From contig PHDB01000041.1 in the NCBI GenBank assembly GCA_002842495.1, positions 1-34,092 on the forward strand: DNA of 34,092 nucleotides, given 5' to 3'. Of the stretch, positions 8,810 through 15,658 are shown piece by piece (within the stretch, counting starts at the first letter, position 1; each line of letters starts with the position of its first letter). Source of the stretch: Bacteroidetes bacterium HGW-Bacteroidetes-6. Lineage in GTDB: Bacteria > Bacteroidota > Bacteroidia > Bacteroidales > DTU049. The notes under the pieces were generated by a model that made no database searches, was not told where the DNA came from, and saw nothing but the letters and a program-made list of their open reading frames with translations. A program made the position numbers and the translations under genes.

Positions 8810-9904
8810 ATGGCATTGAAAGTTGGCATTATCGGACTCACAAATAGTGGCAAAACCACCATTTTCAACTGTATTTCCGATGCAAAAGCCGAAGTAAGCA
8901 ATTTTGCATTCAGTACAACCAAAAGCAATTTGGGTACAGCCGAAGTTGCCGACCCCAGACTGTACGAACTCGATAAGTTAATAAAAGCTGAAGTGGTTAT
9001 TCCTGCAACCATTGAATTGGTTGATATCCCCGGATTGGCAAAAGGAGCTGGTCAGGGCGAAGGCATCGGAAATACTTTTCTGAACGATGTACGAAATGTT
9101 GATGCTTTGGTTCACGTTGTTCGCTGCTTCGACGACCCACAACTTCCGCATATGGATGGAAAAGTTGATCCCGTTCGTGACAAAGAAAACATCGACTTCG
9201 AACTTCAGGTAAAAGACCTTGAGCAAATCGAGCGAAAGCTGCAAAAAGTCGAAAAGGCTTTCAAGACAGGTGATAAATCACAAAAAACCGCTTTTGACAC
9301 CTTGGTAAAATTCAAAGAACACCTTGAAAATCTGGGAAATATTCGTACACTCGAATTGACCGAAGACGATAACAAAATCATTCGTGAATTGTATTTACTC
9401 ACAGCAAAGCCTGTTCTTTATGTCTGCAATGTCGACGACAGCTCTGCAGCCTCTGGCAATGCTTATTCGAACAATTTTGCCGAAGCCGTTAAAAGCGAAA
9501 ACACTGAGGTGATTGTGGTTGCGGGGAAAGCCGAAGCCGATATTGCCGAACTTGAAGAGAACGACCGCAACGACTTTCTTTCAGATCTGGGACTCACCGA
9601 ACCCGGTGTTCAACGAATCACACGTGCAGCCTATTCGTTGCTCAATCTGATTTCGTTTTTTACCGTTGGAGGGAAGGAAAACCGCGCATGGAGTATTCCG
9701 CGTGGAGTTGCCGCACCAGTTGCCGCAGGAACTATCCACAGCGACCTCGAGCGGGGTTTTATCCGCGCCGAAGTGATTGCATATGCCGACATGATTCAGT
9801 TTAAATCGGAAGCCGCATGCAAAGAAGCTGGCAAAATGCGCGTGGAAGGAAAAACTTATATTGTTCAGGATGGCGATATTCTGCACGTGCGGTTCAATGT
9901 TTAG
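8810..9904 (+). CDS. ychF: YchF/Obg-family ATPase
   Basis: A 364-residue ribosome-associated P-loop NTPase of the OLA1/YchF family, which binds ATP rather than GTP and is linked to translation and oxidative-stress control. The G1 loop is GLTNSGKTT (residues 9-17), different from the usual GLPNVGKST. G3 is DIPG (72-75), followed by LAKGAGQGEGIGN. The G4 position reads NVDD (207-210), where the family normally has NxxE. The C-terminal TGS domain is complete (FIRAEVIAYADM, then VEGKTYIVQDGDILHVRFNV). Length is standard. The gene is 6 bp downstream of the porin gene and converges on mobA with a 6-bp gap. The family call is secure. Confidence 0.95.
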   Translation: MALKVGIIGLTNSGKTTIFNCISDAKAEVSNFAFSTTKSNLGTAEVADPRLYELDKLIKAEVVIPATIELVDIPGLAKGAGQGEGIGNTFLNDVRNVDALVHVVRCFDDPQLPHMDGKVDPVRDKENIDFELQVKDLEQIERKLQKVEKAFKTGDKSQKTAFDTLVKFKEHLENLGNIRTLELTEDDNKIIRELYLLTAKPVLYVCNVDDSSAASGNAYSNNFAEAVKSENTEVIVVAGKAEADIAELEENDRNDFLSDLGLTEPGVQRITRAAYSLLNLISFFTVGGKENRAWSIPRGVAAPVAAGTIHSDLERGFIRAEVIAYADMIQFKSEAACKEAGKMRVEGKTYIVQDGDILHVRFNV

Positions 9905-9910
9905 ACCGAT

Positions 9911-10465
9911 TCAGAATGTATTGATATTCTGGAAAGAAGCCTGCTTTGTATTAAAATAAGTTACCGAATAGATTGCGACTCTCAGTACTGAGATGATTCG
10001 AGGATGTTGTCCTCCATCAAGTTGTTTCTCAACTTGATTAATAATTCCCTTGGAATAAAACGCATGAAGTGGCTCAAAACCTGAACTCGTGTAAGGAATA
10101 TGAATTTTTGCACCACTGCGTGAAAAATCAGAATACAACTGCATTATCACCGACTCTTCGAGAAACGGCATATCACCTGCTACAACAAACACATTGGGTT
10201 GCTCACAATAGAGCAATGCTGCATGAATACCAGCCAAAGGACCCTGACCTGGAAACACATCGGCTACCTCCCTGACTTTTTCAACATTTTCGAGTAAATT
10301 ACCTTCGCGCGATACAAAAACAATATCGTCGAACAACGAGCGCAAAACACCAAGTTGGAGGTCAATTACTTTCTGACCGTTTATGAGCTCAAAACTCTTT
10401 GGTCTTCCTCCATTTCTGGAATTACTCCCTCCACTCAATATTGCAGCCGATACCCCTTCAATCAT
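9911..10465 (-). CDS. mobA: Molybdenum cofactor guanylyltransferase-like protein
   Basis: A 184-residue nucleotidyltransferase with the MobA fold. MobA transfers GMP from GTP to molybdopterin-Mo to make the bis-MGD cofactor in the cytoplasm. The GTP loop is LSGGSNSRNGGRPK (residues 10-23); it keeps Gly12, Gly13, Arg17 and Lys23 but has Asn in place of the usual Met in the RMG segment. FPGQGPLAGIHAAL (71-84) and AGDMPFL (96-102, metal-binding Asp98) are classic. The protein ends NINTF, where most MobA proteins continue with a short NINTPEDL-like tail. No molybdoenzyme or other moa/mog gene is in the window, so partners must lie elsewhere. Related MocA/GlmU-like nucleotidyltransferases are the main alternative. 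Confidence 0.85.
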   Translation of the reverse strand: MIEGVSAAILSGGSNSRNGGRPKSFELINGQKVIDLQLGVLRSLFDDIVFVSREGNLLENVEKVREVADVFPGQGPLAGIHAALLYCEQPNVFVVAGDMPFLEESVIMQLYSDFSRSGAKIHIPYTSSGFEPLHAFYSKGIINQVEKQLDGGQHPRIISVLRVAIYSVTYFNTKQASFQNINTF

Positions 10466-10608
10466 ATTGTAAAAGTAATGAATTTAAAGAAACTAAAATT
10501 CAGAAAAACAAAGTACTTTAGCCAGACAACTTTTACGTAACACCTGAAAAAATTTCCTTTATTAGATCAGATTTCAATTGGTCAATGAATCGCTTCAACA
10601 CAAATGCG

Positions 10609-10616
10609 TAACTTTG
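10609..10616 (+). promoter_or_regulatory. -7 element (TAACTTTG) before the alkaline phosphatase
   Basis: It matches TAnnTTTG, 16 bp before the ATG at 10633. No TTG lies at normal -33 spacing. Confidence 0.45.
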
Positions 10617-10632
10617 CGTCAAACAAAGAAAA

Positions 10633-12171
10633 ATGCGCATTATACTTTTAATATTTTCAGTTTTAGCTCTGACTTTTTCCGCAACCGCACAACAACAAAA
10701 GCCAAAAAACATCATTGTATTTATTGCAGATGGTGGAGGCTACAACCAAATGATCTGCACCGATTATTATTTGAAAGGTTCGTATCCTACGTCTCCTCTT
10801 GCGAAATTTCCCATTCAGCTTGCTATGAGCACCTACAATGGCTCACTCAGAAACTATGGTGCTACATGCTACAACAGTCGTGCATTTTGGACCAACTTCA
10901 GCTATGGCATGGCTGGTTTCACTGAATCTGCGGCATCGGGAACAGCTTTGGCAACTGGCATTAAAACCGACAACGACGTGATTGGTCTTGATATGCAAGG
11001 GCAACCCGTCAGCAATTTAGTGGAAGTGGCAAAAGCCAAAGGAAAGCGAGCCGGGATTGTTACAACTGTTCCGTTTAGTCATGCAACACCAGCAGCATTC
11101 TGTTCGCATACACCTACACGCCGCAACATGACTATTATTGCTCGTCAGATGATATTTTCCAACCAACTCGATGTGATTGCAGGTGTCGGAAATCCGTGGT
11201 TTGATAATGCCGGAAATCGTATTGCAAAAGGCGTATTCAAAAACATTGATTCTATCACTTTTCAATATTTGCTTTTCAACCGGCGCAGCCCTTGGTTTTT
11301 TACCGAAAGTCGCGACGAAGTTCAAAAAATATGCACCGGAGCATCTTCTCCCAATAAACTATTTTATCTTGCGCCGGTTGCCATGACCCTTTCGCAAATG
11401 CGCCCCGACACCTCAGTTATTCCGTTTGACATTCCCATCAATCCAGCATTATCAACCCTTGCCGAAATGTCGGTTGCGGCAGTGAATGTGCTTGACAACG
11501 ATTCATCCGGGTTTTTTCTCATGATTGAAGGCGGTGCTATCGATTGGGCTAATCACAACAACGAATTACCCCGATTAATAGAGGAATACACAAGCTTTTA
11601 CAATGCAATCGACTCAGTTGTAGCCTTTCTTGCCCAAACAGAACAACTCGACGAAACCTTGATTATTGTTACCAGTGACCACGAATGCGGCTATCTTTGG
11701 GGACCTGAAACCGATGGCAATAAATTTACCACTCCACTAAATAATGGCAAAGGCAATATGCCGTCAGCGGTTTACTACAGCACCAATCATTCGAACGCAT
11801 TAATTCCGTTTTTCGCCATGGGCCCTGCATCCGATATTTTCTACAGCTATGCCGACGAAACCGACAGTGTTCGTGGAGCCTATCTCACCAATTCGGAAGT
11901 AGCCCAGGCGGTTAAAATGCTTTGGGGTAACACAGCCAGCATATTTGAAGCCGATCCGCTCAACAACGACAATCCTGTTCTAAGTGTGGCATTGCCTTGC
12001 CAGCAAGCAAAAGTCCAGTGGTTTGCCAACGGAAAACCCATAGAAAGCGCAAATGAAATACAATTTTCGATTCAAACCACCGTTTATTCTCCTGACACAC
12101 GTTTCAGCTGTCAAATTACATGCGGAACAACCCAATTTTTCACATCTGAATATTCGTATCAATATGAATAG
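10633..12171 (+). CDS. Exported alkaline phosphatase
   Basis: A 512-residue phosphomonoesterase of the PhoA family, probably periplasmic or secreted, releasing phosphate from organic esters. A signal peptide occupies residues 1-19 (cleavage near SATAQ). Metal and catalytic residues can be followed: Asp33 (IADGGG), nucleophile Ser99 in FTESAASGTALATG, His150 and Thr152 (SHATPAA), Glu299, Asp304 and His308 (IEGGAIDWANH), Asp349-His350 (TSDHE), and His386 (TNHSNALIPF). Two deviations are visible: Glu98 replaces the Asp that normally precedes the serine, and IADGGG replaces IGDGMG. The last ~55 residues (VQWFANGKPI onwards) look like a small Ig-like beta domain and not a T9SS sorting signal. The stop codon overlaps the next gene's ATG, indicating an operon. 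Confidence 0.92.
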   Translation: MRIILLIFSVLALTFSATAQQQKPKNIIVFIADGGGYNQMICTDYYLKGSYPTSPLAKFPIQLAMSTYNGSLRNYGATCYNSRAFWTNFSYGMAGFTESAASGTALATGIKTDNDVIGLDMQGQPVSNLVEVAKAKGKRAGIVTTVPFSHATPAAFCSHTPTRRNMTIIARQMIFSNQLDVIAGVGNPWFDNAGNRIAKGVFKNIDSITFQYLLFNRRSPWFFTESRDEVQKICTGASSPNKLFYLAPVAMTLSQMRPDTSVIPFDIPINPALSTLAEMSVAAVNVLDNDSSGFFLMIEGGAIDWANHNNELPRLIEEYTSFYNAIDSVVAFLAQTEQLDETLIIVTSDHECGYLWGPETDGNKFTTPLNNGKGNMPSAVYYSTNHSNALIPFFAMGPASDIFYSYADETDSVRGAYLTNSEVAQAVKMLWGNTASIFEADPLNNDNPVLSVALPCQQAKVQWFANGKPIESANEIQFSIQTTVYSPDTRFSCQITCGTTQFFTSEYSYQYE

Positions 12172-12757
12172 CAATTATACAACAACGAAAAACAAATTGC
12201 ATTTTTCCTCTTCATTCGCAAAAGTGATTGCATTGACTTTGCTGGCAATTTACTTCAGGCCACAAACACAAGCACAAGACAATTTTGAAGGGACAGGTTT
12301 AAAAAACTACTTTTTTGTTGGTGGTGGTGTTGGCTTACAATTTGGATCAGAAACCAACATTGAAGCATCTCCTTCTTTTGGATATCATTTCAGCAATTTA
12401 CTAAGTGCTGGTATTGGTGGATCATATCAGTACTACAGCATTCGGAACTCGGGTTTCCGTCTCAACATTTATGGAGGTCGTGTTTTTCTGCGCGCACAAC
12501 CTCTGCGTCCGTTTTTTGCACATCTTGAATACGAAATACTCACATATTACACCAACATCTACAGTCCGATTAATCAGTACGAGCATGTAATCAGTGAAAA
12601 TCTTTTGGGTGGTGTTGGCTATCGCGAATATTTTTCGGAACAATTCAGCTACTACATCATGCTCCTTTACAACTTCAACTACAATATTTATACTCCATAC
12701 TCCAATCCGGTTTTTAGGGTCGGTGTCGAATTTGCTTTCCCTGCATCTAAAAAATAA
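12164..12757 (+). CDS. Small outer-membrane beta-barrel protein
   Basis: A 197-residue protein. The ATG at 12164 overlaps the phosphatase stop (ATGAATAG), so translation is probably coupled. An N-terminal export signal lies at about residues 20-37 (VIALTLLAIYF, then TQAQDN). The mature part is about 160 residues of alternating strands rich in Tyr, Phe and Gly (FFVGGGVGLQFG, LSAGIGGSYQYYS, LNIYGGRVFLRA, FFAHLEYEILTYY) ending with FRVGVEFAFPASKK. This fits an eight-strand OmpX/OmpW-like barrel. A longer frame starting at 12053 lies inside the phosphatase and would lack a sensible signal. The role is unknown; the coupling to the phosphatase suggests a shared envelope or phosphate-related job. 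Confidence 0.75.
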   Translation: MNSNYTTTKNKLHFSSSFAKVIALTLLAIYFRPQTQAQDNFEGTGLKNYFFVGGGVGLQFGSETNIEASPSFGYHFSNLLSAGIGGSYQYYSIRNSGFRLNIYGGRVFLRAQPLRPFFAHLEYEILTYYTNIYSPINQYEHVISENLLGGVGYREYFSEQFSYYIMLLYNFNYNIYTPYSNPVFRVGVEFAFPASKK

Positions 12758-12851
12758 CATTTAACGCTATACTGTTCCGGTAATTTTCGACTTCAGACTA
12801 CAGCAATAAAAATCTTCAAACAAGTCTCAGCTTGAAATTACAAAAACAATC

Positions 12852-13106
12852 ATGATAAATCATCCCGAACGAAAAGCCGAACCTGTTCCTGCCGGAAACA
12901 GGCCATTAAAAATGAAACTGGCTGCAGGAAAATATTTCTGGTGTTCCTGCGGAAGAAGCACCAACGCCCCATGGTGCAACGGGCTGCATAAGAACACAGG
13001 AATTCGCCCGTTCCGATTTGTGATTGAGCAAGAATGCGAAGTTTTTATTTGTCAATGCAAAAAAACAAGCAATCCACCTTTTTGTGACGAATCGCATTTG
13101 AAATAA
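12852..13106 (+). CDS. Tandem CDGSH iron-sulfur protein
   Basis: An 84-residue protein with two CDGSH-type [2Fe-2S] motifs. The first is CSCGRSTNAPWCNGLH with ligands Cys31, Cys33, Cys42 and His46. The second is CQCKKTSNPPFCDESH with Cys67, Cys69, Cys78 and His82. Both keep the 3Cys-1His ligand set and the central Pro, so two clusters per chain are expected, as in the MiNT-like class and not the single-motif mitoNEET type. No signal peptide or membrane segment is present, so it is probably cytoplasmic. Family members carry redox-active, pH-labile clusters; a precise bacterial role is not established from sequence. It lies 94 bp after the small barrel gene with no clear promoter box. Confidence 0.9.
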   Translation: MINHPERKAEPVPAGNRPLKMKLAAGKYFWCSCGRSTNAPWCNGLHKNTGIRPFRFVIEQECEVFICQCKKTSNPPFCDESHLK

Positions 13107-13239
13107 GCCATGCCGTGTTCTGCTTGAGGTCTACCGTAAACTGACCGAAAACAACCTTTCGCCAAAATTTTTCTATTTTTACACGTTCGTATTGTGAAAA
13201 ATCGAATTCACGGCATCTTAGGGAGCAAATTATTTAGTC

Positions 13240-13983
13240 ATGAAAACACAAATTTTAACTTTTGCCGTAATGCTCACTCTGAGCTTTGCTTCCTTGTCGC
13301 CTGTTTTTTCACAGGGCGGCACCATTAAAGGAATCGTTACCAACGATGAAAATGGCCAACCCGTTCCATATGCCAATGTCTATGTAATGTATGGAGATAA
13401 TCTGATTGGGAACGTCTGCGATTTTGAGGGAAACTTCACTATCAAACCAGTTCCTCCCGGAACTTACACTCTTTATGTTAAATACACAGGTTATCAAGAC
13501 GTTCAAATCACAGATGTTGTTGTTTCTTCAGACAGAATTACGTTTGTAGATAACGCAAAAATGACCGCTGGTATTTTTATTGACCCCAAAGTCATTATCA
13601 CTGCTGAAAAAATCATAGATAAAGACATGCCCGAATTAAAAATCATCACCAAAGATCAGCTTGATGACATTCCAGGTCATGGAAACATAAACAACTTAAT
13701 TGCAGTTACCACCAGCGATGTTCAAGTAAGTGACGACAACAATGAGATTTATTTCAGAGGGTCGCGGTCGGGCGATGCTTTGTATATTATTGATGGTGCC
13801 AGAATGCTTAATCCTGAGTCGATGTGCCCGTCGGTAGCCATCGGACGAGTACAGGTTTATACAGGTGGAGTCCCTGCTAAATATGGCGATTTCACTGGAG
13901 GTGTCATTGTAATTGAAACACAAAGTTATTTCGAGTGGTTGGCCGCCAAAGAATCGGAGCGGCTCCGCAACGGAGGTTTTTAA
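13240..13983 (+). CDS. Exported carboxypeptidase-D-regulatory / TonB-plug protein without a barrel
   Basis: A 247-residue protein with a signal peptide (1-24, cleavage near VFSQG). Next comes a CarboxypepD_reg-like beta sandwich (about 27-108: GTIKGIVTNDENGQPVPYANV, then GNFTIKPVPPGTYTLYVKYTGY). A TonB-dependent-receptor plug domain follows (about 130-228: IYFRGSRSGDALYIIDG, then IGRVQVYTGGVPAKYGDFTGGVIVIET). A receptor would continue into a ~600-residue barrel, but here the protein stops after an 18-residue tail. Two in-frame TAA codons separate it from the sigma factor gene 15 bp later, so it is not a simple fusion or a single nonsense mutation. No TonB box is recognisable. Its position in front of a sigma factor suggests a sensor or adaptor at the outer membrane. 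Confidence 0.85.
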   Translation: MKTQILTFAVMLTLSFASLSPVFSQGGTIKGIVTNDENGQPVPYANVYVMYGDNLIGNVCDFEGNFTIKPVPPGTYTLYVKYTGYQDVQITDVVVSSDRITFVDNAKMTAGIFIDPKVIITAEKIIDKDMPELKIITKDQLDDIPGHGNINNLIAVTTSDVQVSDDNNEIYFRGSRSGDALYIIDGARMLNPESMCPSVAIGRVQVYTGGVPAKYGDFTGGVIVIETQSYFEWLAAKESERLRNGGF

Positions 13984-13998
13984 AATAATTAATCGCGT

Positions 13999-14568
13999 AT
14001 GCAATTCCTGTTGAGCAGAGGAAGCAAGAGTCAGTCGGACGAAGAGATTATCGCACGTTTCAACGAAAGCGGAAATCCTTCCTACATTGGCATATTGTTC
14101 GATCGCTACGCAAAACTGGTCATGGGGGTTTGTCTGAAATATCTGAAAGACGAAGACGATGCAGCCGATACCACCATGACCATTTTTAAAAAATTACTGG
14201 AGACACTTAGCAACTACGACATTCGATTTTTCAAAAGCTGGCTCTATACCTACGCAAAAAACGAATGTTTGATGAAGCTTCGCAAAGCAAAACCAGTAGT
14301 ATTTTCAATCGACAAAGTGGCATTTGCCCTTGCAGGCGAAGAAGAAGACGAAGACAGAATTGACCTCCCTATTGAACAGTTGAGCGCCGCAATCGGGAAT
14401 TTGAAAGAAGACCAACGGGTATGTATCGAGATGTTTTATCTGAGCAGTTTATCGTACAACGATATCAGCGACAAAACCGGATACAGCTGGAAGGAGATAA
14501 AGAGCCACATACAAAACGGGAAACGGAATTTACGAAACATGTTAACGAGTACGGGAAATGAAAAATAA
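13999..14568 (+). CDS. ECF-type RNA polymerase sigma factor
   Basis: A 189-residue sigma-70 family protein with only regions 2 and 4. Region 2 spans roughly residues 16-95 (DEEIIARFNESGNPSYIGIL, then CLKYLKDEDDAADTTMTIF, then FKSWLYTYAKNECLMKLRK). An acidic linker (GEEEDEDRID) connects it to region 4 (LKEDQRVCIEMFYLSSLSYN, then TGYSWKEIKSHIQNGKRNLR), whose helix-turn-helix would read a -35 element. Length and layout are normal for ECF factors. The gene lies 15 bp after the plug protein and overlaps the following TPR protein gene by 11 bp, so all should be made together. The cognate promoter was not identified; no TAnnTTTG box with good spacing lies directly before the cluster. Confidence 0.92.
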   Translation: MQFLLSRGSKSQSDEEIIARFNESGNPSYIGILFDRYAKLVMGVCLKYLKDEDDAADTTMTIFKKLLETLSNYDIRFFKSWLYTYAKNECLMKLRKAKPVVFSIDKVAFALAGEEEDEDRIDLPIEQLSAAIGNLKEDQRVCIEMFYLSSLSYNDISDKTGYSWKEIKSHIQNGKRNLRNMLTSTGNEK

Positions 14569-15658
14569 ACACATCATATCGACACCGGAGACCGATGACG
14601 ACCCTTTCCTGAGGGATGCTCAGGAAGGCTGGTCGCAGTTTCCGCATGCCGGCTCGCGATGGTGGAAGAAGCGTTTATCGTTCAGCTTTTTCCTATTCGG
14701 AAAATCGTGGGGCTGGCTGCCAGCCGCAGGCAAACTGGCTGTAGGCACATTTGCATCGGCTGCTATTATCACAGTAGTTGCTGTTACCATTCCTTTTGGA
14801 AACGACAAGAACAACGAACCACAAATGGTTTCGCAATCGCAACAGCAAACAAGCGGCAAAAACCAGACTATTGAATCGACAATCGAAGAACAAAAAGATA
14901 TTAAAGACGAGGAACCCATTACAACTTTGGAAGATATTAAAGAGGGTGAAAAATATAATACAAAAACTGAATTAAGTAGTGGAGAAAAGTTAGACGACAT
15001 GAACTTCGTTGCCACCGACAACGAAGACATGGATTTTTATGCCCCAACCGGAATTGCCGATATTCCTGTTCTAATGGAAACAATGAGTTCTTCAACCCTC
15101 GACGGTGGCGATTTAACCGGTTACGACGCAGCCCTGCCATTTGTATGGGTCGACCAATATCGCCTACTCGACTACGATGCATTAGCAACCAATCAGCCAT
15201 CGTCGGCAAAAAAAGAATACGACAAAAGCCTTGATGCACGATTTAGCAATCATTCCGAAAAAACCAACATTGAAGAATCGGTCGTCATCGATACCATTCC
15301 ATACAAAACTTTTGTTGGCGGAGCAATAATGAAGCTCAAATATGGCAATTACGACGAAGCTGAATATCAATTCAAACAACTTCTGGTTCAGTCGCCGAAA
15401 GACGAAAACGCCATCTTCTATCTTGGGGTATGTGCTTTCAAAAAAGGCAATTATATTAAGGCCATCAGCTATTTCGACCAGGCAATGGATGGCTCCTATA
15501 AAGCTTTTGCCACCGATGCACAATGGTACAGTGCACGTTCGCTTTTGCTTAAAGGCGACAAAGACAAAGCCAAAGCTATGTTAAAAAAAATAATTAAAGA
15601 AAAAGGCTTCTATTATCGCGATGCTCGCGATTTATTGAAAAAAGAGTTCGGTGAATAA
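14558..15658 (+). CDS. Single-pass membrane protein with TPR domain, candidate anti-sigma factor
   Basis: A 366-residue protein. The N-terminal ~58 residues look cytoplasmic and begin with a DDDPFLRDAQEGW segment, a type of motif often seen at the start of Bacteroidota proteins paired with ECF sigma factors. One membrane helix follows (about 59-80, LAVGTFASAAIITVVAVTIP). A long acidic, low-complexity region (about 85-250) leads to a C-terminal TPR array (about 250-345: KLKYGNYDEAEYQFKQLL, then NAIFYLGVCAFKKGNYIKAI). The TPRs would lie in the periplasm. Overlap with the sigma gene upstream and with the next gene downstream (GTGAATAA) supports a single operon. No zinc-binding anti-sigma (ZAS) motif is present, so anti-sigma function is inferred from position and topology only. 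Confidence 0.8.
   Translation: MKNKHIISTPETDDDPFLRDAQEGWSQFPHAGSRWWKKRLSFSFFLFGKSWGWLPAAGKLAVGTFASAAIITVVAVTIPFGNDKNNEPQMVSQSQQQTSGKNQTIESTIEEQKDIKDEEPITTLEDIKEGEKYNTKTELSSGEKLDDMNFVATDNEDMDFYAPTGIADIPVLMETMSSSTLDGGDLTGYDAALPFVWVDQYRLLDYDALATNQPSSAKKEYDKSLDARFSNHSEKTNIEESVVIDTIPYKTFVGGAIMKLKYGNYDEAEYQFKQLLVQSPKDENAIFYLGVCAFKKGNYIKAISYFDQAMDGSYKAFATDAQWYSARSLLLKGDKDKAKAMLKKIIKEKGFYYRDARDLLKKEFGE

Noticed and set aside
12053..12163. Longer frame for the small barrel protein starting inside the phosphatase
   Set aside because: It would overlap the phosphatase by over 110 bp and put the signal peptide far from the N-terminus.
13110..13216. Inverted repeat ATGCCGTG / CACGGCAT (13110-13117 and 13209-13216)
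   Set aside because: Only 8 bp with a ~90-bp spacer, not extended on either side, and no transposase nearby; probably chance.
13981..14001. Plug protein and sigma factor in the same frame, possibly a split fusion gene
   Set aside because: Two in-frame TAA codons separate them, each has its own normal domain boundaries, and the sigma factor has its own ATG.
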